This document shows, piece by piece, positions 1 to 10,944 of a stretch of 64,000 nt of DNA. The translations under genes and the position numbers were made by a program. Source of the DNA: Mytilus edulis (Eukaryota; Mollusca; Bivalvia; Mytilida; Mytilidae); contig NC_092352.1 in the NCBI RefSeq assembly GCF_963676685.1, positions 29,221,117 to 29,285,116 on the forward strand, in the 5' to 3' direction. The number at the start of each line of letters is the position of its first letter. The first letter of the stretch is position 1. Below the pieces are notes generated by a model that was not told the origin of the DNA, ran no database searches, and saw only the letters and a list, made by a program, of their open reading frames with translations.

Positions 1-12
1 TTTCTTACTTAC

Positions 13-123
13 TTTTAGTGTTACACTTCGAACATTGTCGTATCCCACCCACTGATCTCCAAAATATGCATATGGAACTTGGTGCTCATCGTTCCATGCT
101 TTTGTCCATCCGTTTGAACAAAT
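13..123 (-). CDS. Chitinase coding exon 7 (last one visible)
   Basis: Acceptor ATTTTAG before 123 and donor GTAAGTAAG from 12. It encodes residues 314-350, with [15 protein letters not shown], the usual sequence before the final barrel strands. The gene continues beyond position 1. Confidence 0.92.
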
Positions 124-3100
124 CTAAAATATAAAATGATTTTTTTTTGTACGAGTTTAACATTCTCTTTTTTGTTTATTTATACAAGATGTTGATGGAG
201 TTGATGACTTTTATTTTGCTGTTGGTTTTTTATTCACAATGTTATTCACTGTACGTTTGAATTCAAAAAATGTCCGAACATCAATACCAAAGTGTGCACA
301 GAGTACGAAACTACGTAACTATTTGAACAGTAAACGATTGTGTCTCACTGTTCTTTTGATGATGCTACTGTATGAAACAACCGGCGTCGATAAATGAGTG
401 CAGGATAAAGTGATTTATTTTTCCTTTCTAAAATAGACATTATTTGTACATTTGGTTAAAAGGGGGTAAGTGCTCATAAAACAGATAAAACTCACGCGTC
501 CTACGTGACCTACCGAATTAGACTATTTACCGGATTTGTAATCACATAAGCAACACGACGGGTGCCACATGTGGAGCAGGATCTGCTTACCTTTCCGGAG
601 CACCTGAGATCACCCCTAGTTTTTGGTGGGGTACGTGTTGTTTATTCTTTAGTTTTCTATGTTGTGTCATGTGTACTATTGTTTTTCTGTTTGTCTTTTT
701 TCATTTTTAGCCATGGCGTTGTCAGTTTGTTTTAGATTTATGAGTTTGACTGTCCCTTTGGTATCTTTCGTCCCTCTTCTTTTACGAACCTCTTTCAATG
801 GTTGCCTATTGCCTAAAGTGAAATTTTAATGTTTTTTTTTATTTTGATCGATTGATTTCTTATCCTGAGTATGGTAATCGTGCTCAAAATTATCAAGACA
901 ACAATAACTTGTATCTGATGTATCAACCAATTGAATTGGTTATTCTTTACTCAATAACACCAGTGTTTAATGTTATCATCATGAAATGCCAATACGACCC
1001 CAACTCATGCCGGCAACAATATATGTACAATGTTGTGTCAAGCCCAGTATTTGACTGTGCAATTGTGGTTTATATATATAAAAAAGATTTATAAGGAAAT
1101 GTGAGATGATGGCTTAATAAACAACTAACCGTCAGAGACCAAATTTTTGCAATATTTTTCATGTCGGGGACATTTATAGCCTTTATGTCTCTTTTGCAAT
1201 TATAACAGATATCCTAATTTTAATATTTAGCTCTATTTTTGAAAAAGAATTTTAAAAAATGAAATATATATATTGTAAAACAATAACCTCATAGTAGCTT
1301 AGAAAGCCATCTTCTTTTGTATATTTTCCCGGAGATCCTGCACCATCAGTTGCGGCACCAAATCCATTGTTCGCGGAATTTGCCAACTTAAATGATCTAC
1401 CATAAGTTCCAATTCCAAGGATAAGTTTTTCTTTTGGTGTTCCTTGATCTACCCAATTTTGAGCAGACCAGTCCTACAATGTATAAGATGCATTTTAAAA
1501 AAAAGAATCAATCAAATTAGTGTTACCTACAAATCATGTCCTACCAACAACCTGAATCTGAATACTCGATTTATATTATGGCTTTAAATCAAATTATGTG
1601 CAGTACTGTTTTATGTTGCTATAACGGGATAAACCTGCTGTAAAAAGAAATGGATGATTTTCACTTAAATTCATTAGACATTAGAATGCAACATGTACAA
1701 TCAAATAAAACCCTTTTTTAAGCTATTAACGTAATATCGCTGTTTAGTCTAATCGAAAATGTTTTATTTATTTTAAAACTGTAACATTACTTACTTCTTT
1801 AAGAGTATGTCGGAGTTTATTTACTCCTTGCGATACAAAAAGACCTTACGAGTTGTTTTAGGCTGCAATAATATAATAGAAACTAAATTACTTTACTTTT
1901 CCGTTGGTTGTTTGTTATATCAGTACGTCGCTGATTTTGACTATTCAGCCGTAATTATGTTTAGATGCTCTGTTTGTTAAAATTTGAATTCTATTGAACG
2001 GAAAACACACAACACAAAATCTCTCACTGTTACAAATGTGTTCCAAATTTGTTTTTCTTTAATATCTTATACATCAATCCTTACCGAATTGAGTGTTCGT
2101 TCGTCTCCTTTTTCATCGTTTCTAGCATACAGCGGACTGTTGTGACCGGTTTTCTTTTCCCATGAACCATGAAGGTCGTACGCCATTAAATTGATGAAAT
2201 CTAGATCACTGTGATTATATAAATATTTAGATTTCCTTTTCATAAATCAATTTTGATTAATAATTAATTATGCACTACTAATATCAACTCGATCATAAAC
2301 CACATGATTCCATTAGTCTGGTAAAAAACACAAAGATTTCCTAAAAAGGGAATCGAAGCTATAAATTTCGATCACAATGTAAATAAGAAGATGTGGTATA
2401 AGTGCCAATGAGACAACTTTTTATCCAAGCCACAATATATAAAAAGTTTGCAATTATAGGTCAAAATATGACCCTTAAAACGGAGCCTTGGCTCACACCG
2501 AACAGCAAGCTATACAGGGCCCCACAATGACAAGTGTAAACAATTAAAACAGGAAAATCAACGGTCTCATCTTTATAAAAATAAGAAACGCCAACCTTCA
2601 CTCTTACCTGAGAGAGTCATTTAAAAAGAGTTGTTATACAGAGTGATGAAAGGTTCGTAGAATATCGCTTCCACACGAAAATCAGTCTTATAAATATGCT
2701 GAAGTCTACAGCATTACCAGAAACAATTTTAATTATTTTGTTAATACATTATCATAATTGTAATAAAATGAATTCTGTAATTGCTGCAGGGGAATTTATA
2801 TTCTAAGACAAATCTTTATTTTCTCATAAATTTATGTAACACTTTTACTTGCTTCTAAAACTGAAACAGAAACAAGAAAAAGTACATTACTCAATGTTGA
2901 ACTACGATATAGTTCGATGAGTTTGTTGGTATTGTTCTATAGTGAGTTTCTATATAAAAAAGAATAGCAAAAATTACGAACTTTAAGGTAAATTCAAATA
3001 GGTGATGTTCATAAAAACTGAAAAAATCAAACGCTATCAATCAACGGGACAAATGAAAAACAACTGTCATATACCTGCATGACTTGTAATGTTTGATGTT

Positions 3101-6100
3101 GTGTTGACCTATTGTCACCTTGATTGTCTTCCATTGAGAAATTTTGAAAAAAAAATAACAGAGGAAGGCTAGATCTATCTCATATAACAGCAGTTTCAAC
3201 TTACGCCGCTATTTTTGAGATTTCGTAAGCTGATTCTACTGTTCCCTTTCCAGCGGCAACGGCTGCAGTTAATAACAATCTTTCTCTTTCAGATGCTTGG
3301 GCCTCATTTTCAAACTCCATTCTCAGTATCTATAAAACATCGGTTTGAAGTTCAATGGAGAAAAAGATATTGGACAGATTTTCGCTGTATCGTTTCATTT
3401 AATATCAATATCAATCAATCGTTAACTTAAACAAAAAATCAACAATTTTGTATATTTCAATAAAATCGAGGAAAAAAAGTCCTGAAAATTGCTGTAGAAT
3501 GCCTGTTGATGAACCAAATTGAACTAATTTGCATACAAAACTTTACTTCTAACAGAAAATGGATTTGGATAAGATTGTAAAAGACGGCAACGAAAGATAC
3601 CAGAGGGAGAGTCAAACTCATAGATTGAAAATAAACTGACAACGCCATGGCTAAAATTAAAAAGATAAACAGACAAATAATAGTACAGAAGACATAACAT
3701 AGAAAACTAAAGACTAAGCAACACCAACCCCACCAAAACTGGGGGTGATCTCAGGTGCTCCGGAAGGGTAAGCAGATCCTGCTCCACATGTGGCACCCGT
3801 CGTGTTGCTTATGTTATTATAAATCCGGTGAATAGTCTAACTCGGTAGGTCACATTCGTAAAACAGAAAGGGTATTGTAGTTACGACATAATTAACATAT
3901 CCGATATCATCTGTGAAACGGTTATTACATAATGGTCAACCAAGTCGTGATGGCGTCCGTAAAATTTATGAAGGGATGATTTAAACTTCACCATTTGGAA
4001 CATTTGGTTTAATAGTTTCCTTGTGAGTAGCAATTCTCTATCAAGAAAATCATGATAGTAATACAAGACCGGGAATATCAATTGAGAGATATAAATATAC
4101 TCAGTAAATAGTTTTAATATAAAAAGTGAAAATTAGCTAGAATCTGTCAAAATTGTTCCTTTTTTTGTGTGTGTAATATTAAGAGTTTAGAATTTGATCT
4201 GTTTAGAAATAAGCCTTAAATAGTTAGAACCTTTATGTATACATGGAGCTATGAATTGAAGTAAAGATCGATAGACCTTTTGAAAATGGTCCTAATGTGA
4301 ATACATGTTTGTTGTATTTCAGAAATCGGTAGTTAAAATTGAAGAGAAGGTAACTGATGTATTAAATATTACCTGATATCTTTTTGCGATTTGTTTTTAA
4401 CCTGATACTCAGTAAAGGTCAAATTTTAAGTCCTGCAATTGAAAGATTTCGGAGGGAGGAAATAAGTATCAGTCAGAGGGTAACGGTATACTCAGATAAG
4501 AGATAACACCAACAAAGCATTAAACTCCAATAAGACAAATATCGTAAAATGTAACAAAAAACAGTTGTAATACAGGTGTCACACTGTTTCAAAATTGACA
4601 TCAGATGGCCATACGAATATGGAATGTTTAATTTCGCGCGAAGGTGTTCACGAGCTTGGTCAACAGCGAATCATCAGCAGAAGCAATTACCATCTACCAG
4701 ATGGTCACATGATGGCACCGAATCACACACGAATGCAACACAAAGTTTTGATTTTTTATTACTACGTTATTACGCAGGACACATGAAGGCAACGCAATGG
4801 CTATCCGATTTCGTATAAAGAGTCACGATGGCTTAAAAACTTTCTGTATCAAATTAATTTTCGATCAAAATTATAGAAATGATATATATTTCTCCAGACA
4901 CATTTTGCTCAAAGTTACAATGCAATACTAGTATGTGAAAATTATTTGTTCATCATCACAATCTTAGTGTCTATGTATTGATTTTACTGTCACCGCTATG
5001 TGGGAATAATTACTGGATCATCCTGTCTTGCTATGGAACCGAAAAATATTTTGGGGTAAAGTAGAAACCTAGGTATCATGTAATTTTTCTCCCCTCCTGG
5101 ATTGCTTCTAGTGGTCCCTGTCCTTTCATTGTTACTATCAATTAGTGCTTTGTCATTGCTAAATGCCTCTAAAACATCTTTCTGGTTCTGGAATTTGGCT
5201 TATATTCTTCGTTCTTCGTAGAACCACATCGTAGACGCCTCTGCAAAGTCTTGTGCAGTTGTAGAAGGCCCTTTCATCTTCTGTCTTCAGCTCCATTAGT
5301 AAAGTGCTATAGTAGTCATAGCAGTCTCTTCTTTTGTCCGAAATCCATTGTGTGACCAATCATCACTGAACTAGTACATATTTTTGTTGAAGGCCAAGTC
5401 GAAGCACGCCTTCGGGTACGGGATTTTCTCGATGTGTTGAAGACCCATTTGTGGCCTTTGGTTGTTATTGCTCTTTGGTCGGGTTGTTGTCTCATTAACA
5501 TATTCCCACTGTTTATTCTCAATTTTATAGAACTCGGTTTCCTATGCACTGGCCAATAGAGATAGAGAAACTGTCGAATACTAGAAAGGTAAATAGCAAA
5601 TTATGACAACGAGAAATCTGAGGTTCTGCCTGTCATGTAAGAGTTGCTTATCATTTTCTTTGAGATGCGTCTAAAGAAGCAATACTGCTGGCTTCTAATT
5701 CTTGAATATCTCATCATTAAAGTATGCCATTCTGTAGGAACTGAGCAGTTATTTATTGTGAAAAAGTTTTTGGCAGTTACACATTCCTCTAAACTGTATA
5801 GTTCATCTGGACTGTCTGCGGAATATGTTCAGAGACAAGCCTGTTAGATACCATGACACATGTAAAACGCTTGAGGTACAAACGTTGTTCTGTCTTCGTC
5901 GACACAATGGTCCCATCTCGATGACAACGTATCATAATATGATGGCTACACAACGGCATTACACAGGCTTCGTGTAGCCTCCTAAAAACAATCGGACAGC
6001 TTCTTGTTTCCATCGTAATGTCTTCGCGAGGTAAAAAACACTGTATGGCACCGATAATTACACGAGGTTAAGACGAAGATGACACGATTTGACCAGATGT

Positions 6101-9100
6101 CTTCGCGATGGTCTTACAATTGGAAAAATGACATACTTGTTCATAACACAGGCAAAATTTGCTCATGTGAACTTCACATGAATCTCACATGAAATTACTG
6201 TGACAAATTTCATGTGAGTTTCACCTCAAACGAGCTTATACATGAAACTCACATGAACATTTTCCTGTGAATTCTCTTGTGAAAAAGTCACATTATTTTT
6301 ACGTGATCTTTTCAAAAAACAAATTGGTACTTTTCATGATTTTACTTGAACTTTAAAAATTAGAAGGTGTTTGAATAACTTTATTTTGAAAATGTATGTG
6401 AATTTCACGTGGACAAACTTCATGTGAATTTCACGTGGACAAAATTCATGTGAATTTCACGTGGATAAAATTCATATAATTTCATGTGAAACTCACATCA
6501 ACTGATTTCACGTGAGTTTCACGTATAAGCTAATTTGAGGTGAACTTCATGTGAGATTCACAGGAATTTAAATTCACGTGAAATTGATGTTAATGAAAAT
6601 TGCCTATGTACGCAGGGTCTTTCAGAAATATTTTGGCATGCCAATGATTTGGAATACCGGTTTACTATTGTTGCTTTTATTTTCCACAAACTCACGAAGT
6701 TGCTGTCGATTCCTAAAAGGTTAACCGACGGACATGCGATGGCGTTAGATGCCCTCACGAATAGCTCGATGTTTTTATCAAAATAGTACATACGTTAACA
6801 AGTTTTGTAAATCTTTGTTTATCTTCAGGTGGACTTCCTCTATTTCCCGGATATTCCCAATCCAAATCTAACCCGTCAAATTGGTGTTTTCTGAGGAAAT
6901 CAATGGAATTTCCAGCAAACGTGTAAATATCATTTTCATTTTCAACCACGGCTGTAAATGGACCAGATCCTTGATTCCATCCTCCAATGGCAATCAGAAT
7001 TTTCAAATCTGGATTCTTTGCTTTTAATGCCATTGTCCTCTCATACATGCCTTTTGGAAAACAAAATTGCGATTCATTTCGAATGATGATGACAAGTAAC
7101 AATGACTTAAAACATCTCAACCTCGTGCTGAATATTAATTTACATTGGAAAGATGTATTACACAATATGTATATGCACTATTGACGTCCGTACCCAAGAA
7201 CAGAAAACTGTTAAAGGTTTTGATTTTAGCAAATAATATCAAACGAAATACATATTTACAATACAAATCAAGATAGGAAATTCAATTGAAATGTTAAAAA
7301 AAACAAAACATATGTTCTCATTTCCTTATACTAGTATGTCAATAATAAAGTTTCACTGTCGCCGTTGCGTTATTGCAATTTCAATGAGACATACCTTAGG
7401 AATGCAGTATTATGCAGTATTACGAATGTACTAAAAAGGAATGCGACTCCCTCTTTTTTATAAATAGCTTTTCGCGTGTTTCGGCAATTATACATCTTTG
7501 GATTTTAAATATTTGACTTGACCGTTCCTGATGAAGGTCTTTTCTTGTCGCATAAAATCCATAAAAGCGGAGTTTTTTTTCAATTGAGGCAACGATAATT
7601 GGTTTGGCTGTTCTTATTAGCTTCCATTTTTACTTGTAGGGGCATCATATTTTTGGTTTGCTAAACGTTTTTATATCAGACGCACCTGATGTATGTTATA
7701 TAGATATAAGAAGATGTGGTGCGAGTTCCAATGAGACAACTCTCCATCCAAATAACAATTTTTAAAAGTAAACCATTATAGCTCAAGGAAAGATTCTAGA
7801 AAAGACACGTGTTGTGCGTACGGAACTTATTTCATAACATGTTTTTCTATACTGTACTTCTTACCGTTTTGACCTGCGTCATTCCATTCATATGGCTGGA
7901 TATCGAGGCCGCTAACTTTTCCGAAGGCGTAGATAATATGCGTACAGAGAAATGGGTCAATATTTTCGGGGAAATACTTGAAAGGATCCGGTCGATACTG
8001 TGCCCAATTTGTGTAATAGCAAACTCTTTTGTACTCTGCTCTGGCATCACCTGTCACATTGTGATAGAAAGCAGAATTAAACGCTTAAAAACAGATGGAA
8101 ACTATGTTTTCTTTCCATACTACTGTAAAAAAAGATTGGAATATTGGTTAAAAAGTTATCTTATATTATATATAATGATAGTTTATAACATCAGGTGATG
8201 AGAAAAGTTGTGTACTTTGGCATTTGCATCTGAATCTCTATCCATGCAGACACTTAAGGGTCACTAGTTATCCTTTATAGTTATGTCACCCGATCGACAA
8301 TGTCGGGTGACATATTGCTTTTCCTCTGTTTCTTTTTCTGTATTATTATTATTATTATACTTCCACCTAATTTTGTCCGCCCGCTTTCTCAGAACCAAAA
8401 GTACCAATCAGAATGATGGTGCACTATAACAAGGAACCCTGACTCCCCAGAGTCTGTGCAACTTTGGAACTAAAAAATGGCTGCCATCACCATGGAAACG
8501 GAAAAATGGTGAAAAAATATAATTTTGGAGTTCCTTGAATTATTTGAGAATGCTTAAGCTTAAAATCTTTAGATTTTAATACAATGTAGGTGCCCACTAT
8601 ATACCGGTTTTGGATGATTTTGGCACATTTTGGAACTGCTATGTTGCCATGGCAACTACACCAAAAATTTCAAAAATATGGAAATGCTCCAATTTTTTTG
8701 AAACTTTAGTATAACGATGAGCAACTTTGGTAGATGTGGAATTTGGCGTTGGAATTTCCAAAATGTCTGCCGTTTCCATGGAAACAATGCAAAAAGGTCA
8801 AAATGCTCCAAAAACTTCCGGGTTTGGTGAATAACTTTGGTATGCTTGAACTTAAAATCATCAAATTTTTATGCAATATAGTTGTCCACTATATACAGGG
8901 TTTGAATGATTTTGATAATCATTGGAACTACTATGTAACCATGGATACAGGAGCAAAAATTTCAGAATGCTTCAAAATTGATGAAACTTGATATGATTGT
9001 TAACTATCAAGTCTAGATATGACTTTTGAAGTTGGAATTTCCAAAATGTCCACGGTTGCCATGGAAACTGCAAAAATGTCAAAAATTCTCAAAATGGTTT

Positions 9101-10218
9101 TAACTTAATGAAATTTGATATAATTGGTAACTGACAAGATAAGATGAGATTTTTGACTTTGAAATTTTCAAAATGGCTGCCGTTGCCATGGAAACGGTAT
9201 AAATGTGAAATACTTTAAAATGCTCTGAATATACTGAAAATTTACAAAAAGATGAATAGCCATGCATATTTGTGCATTTACTGTTAAACAAGTTTGAAAT
9301 GGCTGCCGCTTAGTGGCAATAGGGGGAAGGGTGACATCCGCTATTGCTTGCAATGGCAATTCTAGTTCACATTGCTCTTCCTTTGATTGAAGATCAGCTG
9401 GTAACATATTTTGATTATTTTTTTTGTTGATTTTTCCTCTCTTTTTTTTTTTTGCTGTTAAAAAAGTTAAATGAAGTCCTTAATGTCCCATACCTTTTTA
9501 CAATCGGCGTGACCGAGTCATGAACAATAAATCTTGTTTTTAACTTTGTTTTCCCGAGTCCGTTTAAACTTAATCTGATGAAGCAGGAAGTATCGATAAT
9601 AAATATATTATATATGACGAGTCTTATGTATTTACACCACTGGGTGATGTCACTGCTGGAGGACGTTTCGTCTCCGAGGGTATCACCAGCCCAGTAGTCA
9701 GCACTTTGGTGTTGACATGAATATCAATTATGTGGTCATTTTTGTAAGTTTCCTGTTTACAAAACTTTGAATTTTTCGAAAAACTCAGGATTTTTTATTC
9801 AAGGTATCGATTACCTTAGTCGTATTTGGCACAACTTTTTGGAATTTTGGATCCTCAATGCTCTTCAACTTTGTACTTGTTTGGCTTTAAAAATATTTTG
9901 ATATGAGCTTCGTATGTAGACGAAACGCGCGTCTGGCGTACTAAATTATAATCCTGGAACCTTTGATAACTATTTATACCTGAATATTTTCAAACGAAAA
10001 CACTACTAATCAATTTATAGGCACAAGTTACAGGAAAAAAAGAAAAAAGTGTTATTAAAAAAACGGAAATCATTGGAGCCAATAAAATAATTGAGGAATG
10101 TTAAAAAAAATGTTTGAATATATATATATATATATATACATGTAAATAAAGATTTACCAATTCCGTTCAGTACGAAAACTGCAGTAAAGAGAGCCAGCAC
10201 ACTAATCGTTATGACCAT
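13..10218 (-). CDS. Chitinase, glycoside hydrolase family 18 (partial gene, seven coding exons, 3' end off window)
   Basis: Secreted chitinase that cleaves beta-1,4 bonds in chitin. Coding exons in gene order (minus strand) are 10158-10218, 7865-8050, 6794-7050, 3205-3329, 2085-2208, 1288-1473 and 13-123. All introns are GT-AG and phases agree across junctions, giving 350 codons without a stop. Residues 1-20 are a hydrophobic signal peptide. The mature start reads [12 protein letters not shown], typical of GH18. IGGW lies at about 104-107, the catalytic motif [12 protein letters not shown] at 140-151 (DxxDxDxE, proton donor E148), and [11 protein letters not shown] at 216-226, followed by [12 protein letters not shown]. 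Catalytic residues are intact, so an active enzyme is expected. The last exon ends at a GTAAGT donor, so the end of the barrel and any chitin-binding module lie off the left edge. Chitotriosidase-like is the closest description; the exact paralogue cannot be told. Confidence 0.95.
500..790 (+). repeat. 3' tail of Penelope-like element family P (copy 1, in chitinase intron)
   Basis: Plus-oriented copy of the tail that follows the reverse-transcriptase frame in the 41.8-43.0 kb copy: CACATAAGCAACACGACGGG, GGAGCACCTGAGATCACCCC, GCCATGGCGTTGTCAG, ending near TATCTTTCGTCCCTC. It lies between chitinase exons 7 and 6. The 5' part is absent, as expected for a truncated insertion. Confidence 0.8.
1288..1473 (-). 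CDS. Chitinase coding exon 6
   Basis: Acceptor TTGTAG before 1473 and a weaker donor GTTATT at 1287. It encodes residues 252-313 with [20 protein letters not shown] and [19 protein letters not shown], the alpha+beta insertion domain of group-A GH18 chitinases. It is phase 0 at both ends. Confidence 0.93.
2085..2208 (-). CDS. Chitinase coding exon 5
   Basis: Acceptor ATCACAG before 2208 and donor GTAAG at 2084. It encodes residues 210-251 with [20 protein letters not shown], the strand whose Y-D pair contacts substrate in GH18. It starts in phase 2 and ends in phase 0. Confidence 0.95.
2385..2575 (+). repeat. Mussel interspersed repeat E (GATGTGG...CAATGAGACAAC type)
   Basis: Starts AAGATGTGGTATAAGTGCC and continues through CAATGAGACAAC and GGAGCCTTGGCTCACACCGA to GGGCCCCACAATGAC. 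Related copies occur at 7708-7795, 15553-15640 and 27940-28100, and on the other strand at 19735-19835, 25930-26040 and 61601-61796. It lies in the intron between chitinase exons 5 and 4. Confidence 0.7.
3205..3329 (-). CDS. Chitinase coding exon 4
   Basis: Acceptor TTTATAG before 3329 and donor GTAAGT at 3204. It encodes residues 169-209, with [20 protein letters not shown] matching the GH18 stretch that follows the catalytic strand. It ends in phase 2. Confidence 0.93.
3586..4085 (-). pseudogene. Truncated Penelope-like element P (copy 2), C-terminal RT remnant plus 3' tail
   Basis: Minus-strand reading gives a degraded version of the RT C-terminus ([38 protein letters not shown]), followed by the standard tail. 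It is inserted in the intron between chitinase exons 4 and 3. The catalytic region is missing, so it is inactive. Confidence 0.8.
5330..5535 (+). repeat. 3' tail of RT element family Q (fragment)
   Basis: Matches the tail of the 11946-13866 element: CACTGAACTAGTACATATTT, GAAGCACGCC, CTCTTTGGTCGGGTTGTTGT, TTCTCAATTTTATA. Plus orientation, within the same chitinase intron. No coding part remains. Confidence 0.7.
6155..6600. repeat. Fold-back element made of CATGTGA / TTCACGTG motifs
   Basis: Arms near 6205-6265 and 6495-6560 are inverted copies; the left arm has CACCTCAAACGAGCTTATAC and the right arm reads as its reverse complement with a few changes (CACCTCAAATTAGCTTATAC). Between and beside them, short words such as CATGTGAATTTCACGTGGAC repeat in both orientations. 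The layout fits a miniature inverted-repeat transposon with a tandemly amplified core. It lies in a chitinase intron. Confidence 0.75.
6794..7050 (-). CDS. Chitinase coding exon 3 (catalytic motif)
   Basis: Acceptor CCAAAAG before 7050 and donor GTATGT at 6793. It encodes residues 83-168, including KILIAIGGW and the active-site motif [12 protein letters not shown]. It ends in phase 0. Confidence 0.95.
7708..7795 (+). repeat. Mussel interspersed repeat E (short copy)
   Basis: AAGAAGATGTGGTGCGAGTTCCAATGAGACAAC, given here only as the recognisable start (AAGATGTGG and CAATGAGACAAC), then CCATCCAAATAACAA. It sits immediately downstream of chitinase exon 2 on the opposite strand. Confidence 0.6.
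7865..8050 (-). CDS. Chitinase coding exon 2 (mature N-terminus)
   Basis: Acceptor TGACAG before 8050 and donor GTAAG at 7864. It encodes residues 21-82 with [28 protein letters not shown] GH18 start (quoted only in part here) and [10 protein letters not shown], the first beta-strands of the barrel. The exon is phase 1 at both ends. Confidence 0.93.
8282..9365. repeat. Bivalve repeat with terminal hairpin and reiterated CCATGGAAAC boxes
   Basis: Opens with a hairpin at 8282-8314 (arms TATGTCACCCGA / TCGGGTGACATA, 9-base loop) and ends near GGGTGACATCCGCTATTGCT at about 9330-9350. Inside are roughly 120-165 bp imperfect units, each with a CCATGGAAAC or CCATGGCAAC box, near 8490, 8643, 8772, 8938, 9055 and 9182. 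The element fills much of the first chitinase intron between coding exons. I recognise the layout from other bivalve sequence but cannot assign a named family. Confidence 0.7.
8643..8656. promoter_or_regulatory. Perfect RFX-type X-box palindrome (inside repeat)
   Basis: GTTGCCATGGCAAC is a perfect 14-base palindrome and equals the dimeric RFX consensus. Variants in the same repeat are GTTTCCATGGAAAC at 8772-8785 (also a perfect palindrome) and GTTGCCATGGAAAC at 9055-9068 and 9182-9195. Binding is inferred from the consensus only. Confidence 0.45.
9629..9976 (+). repeat. Mussel repeat D (about 320-350 bp, GTAGACGAAACGCGCGTCTGG type)
   Basis: Runs from CACCACTGGGTGATGTCACT through GGACGTTTCGTC and the word TAGACGAAACGCGCGTCTGG to CTTTGATAACTATT. 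Other copies are at 20850-21330 (-), 22890-23390 (+), 32770-34070 (both strands), 45466-45700 (+) and 49076-49505 (+). Some copies are tandem with a period near 320 bp. No coding capacity. Confidence 0.75.
10158..10218 (-). CDS. Chitinase coding exon 1 (signal peptide)
   Basis: Begins with the ATG at 10216-10218 directly after a TTTTGTAG acceptor, so an untranslated exon must lie upstream. It encodes 20 residues of hydrophobic leader plus the first base of a glycine codon and ends at a GTAAAT donor (phase 1). The glycine is completed by the next exon. Confidence 0.9.
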
Positions 10219-10834
10219 CTACAAAACAAACATATATCTATAAACAGAGTTGTATGTGCGGGTTTAAAAAAATAATGATAACGCGATAAAGTTCTTGATT
10301 ATTTCTGATTCGGTAACATACTAATAGTTATTCGAAAATATAATGTGTTCACTGCATTCAAAAGTAAATTGAAATATACACTAGCGTCTTGAGCTTGCAA
10401 GTTATAATACAATTTCGCATCTTGAATTTTCAACAGTATTTTGATTTGATTTTTTATATCATTGCTACATATAGTTTTGAGGAAAAAAATCCGAAACTCT
10501 ACAGAAGCAGATGAAAGTGCGAATGCAATTTAAAAGAATATAACTTAAATTATTGCAGCGAAACGAGCGTTGTCCGCTGGATTGTTTGTATATTTGTTTT
10601 ATTCGTTTATAATGTCGTTCATTAGACCAATGTGCTGGCAACTTCCAAAACCTAACAAGTTAAAATTTCGAGAGTTCCATTTTGCAGTTTGAAGCTGTAT
10701 TCTTGTAAAAAAAAAATACAATTAAAATTTATGAAAAAAATTATGATACTTTATTTTCCTTTCATTACTTTTTAACAAATTTTAATCTTTGTTTAACAAA
10801 ACTCCTGTTTTAAAACTATATCAGATTGTCTTAC

Positions 10835-10890
10835 CGTTAACAGTGTAGGTCTGTTGATCTAGAAAAAGCGAAATCTGGATTCATTCTTTC
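10835..10890 (-). other. Candidate 5' untranslated exon of the chitinase gene
   Basis: Coding exon 1 starts directly at an acceptor, so a leader exon is needed upstream. On the minus strand a good donor (GTTAACG|GTAAGAC) ends at 10835, and the sequence before it has a related copy near 16745-16810 where the donor is lost. The transcription start is not determined; the right boundary given is approximate. Confidence 0.45.
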
Positions 10891-10936
10891 TTATTACCAA
10901 TGTTATTTCAACTGATCGGGCGGAGCTTATGTTTTA

Positions 10937-10944
10937 ATTTGCAT
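10937..10944 (-). promoter_or_regulatory. Octamer (POU-type) motif in the putative chitinase promoter
   Basis: ATGCAAAT on the minus strand, about 50 bases upstream of the candidate leader exon. It matches the octamer bound by POU-domain factors. A single eight-base match can arise by chance. Confidence 0.25.

Noticed and set aside
6987-7184. Plus-strand frame overlapping chitinase exon 3
   Set aside because: It lies opposite a strongly conserved catalytic exon and has no motif of its own.
7809-8198. 129-codon plus-strand frame over chitinase exon 2
   Set aside because: Hydrophobic antisense shadow; the minus frame has splice sites and clear GH18 sequence.
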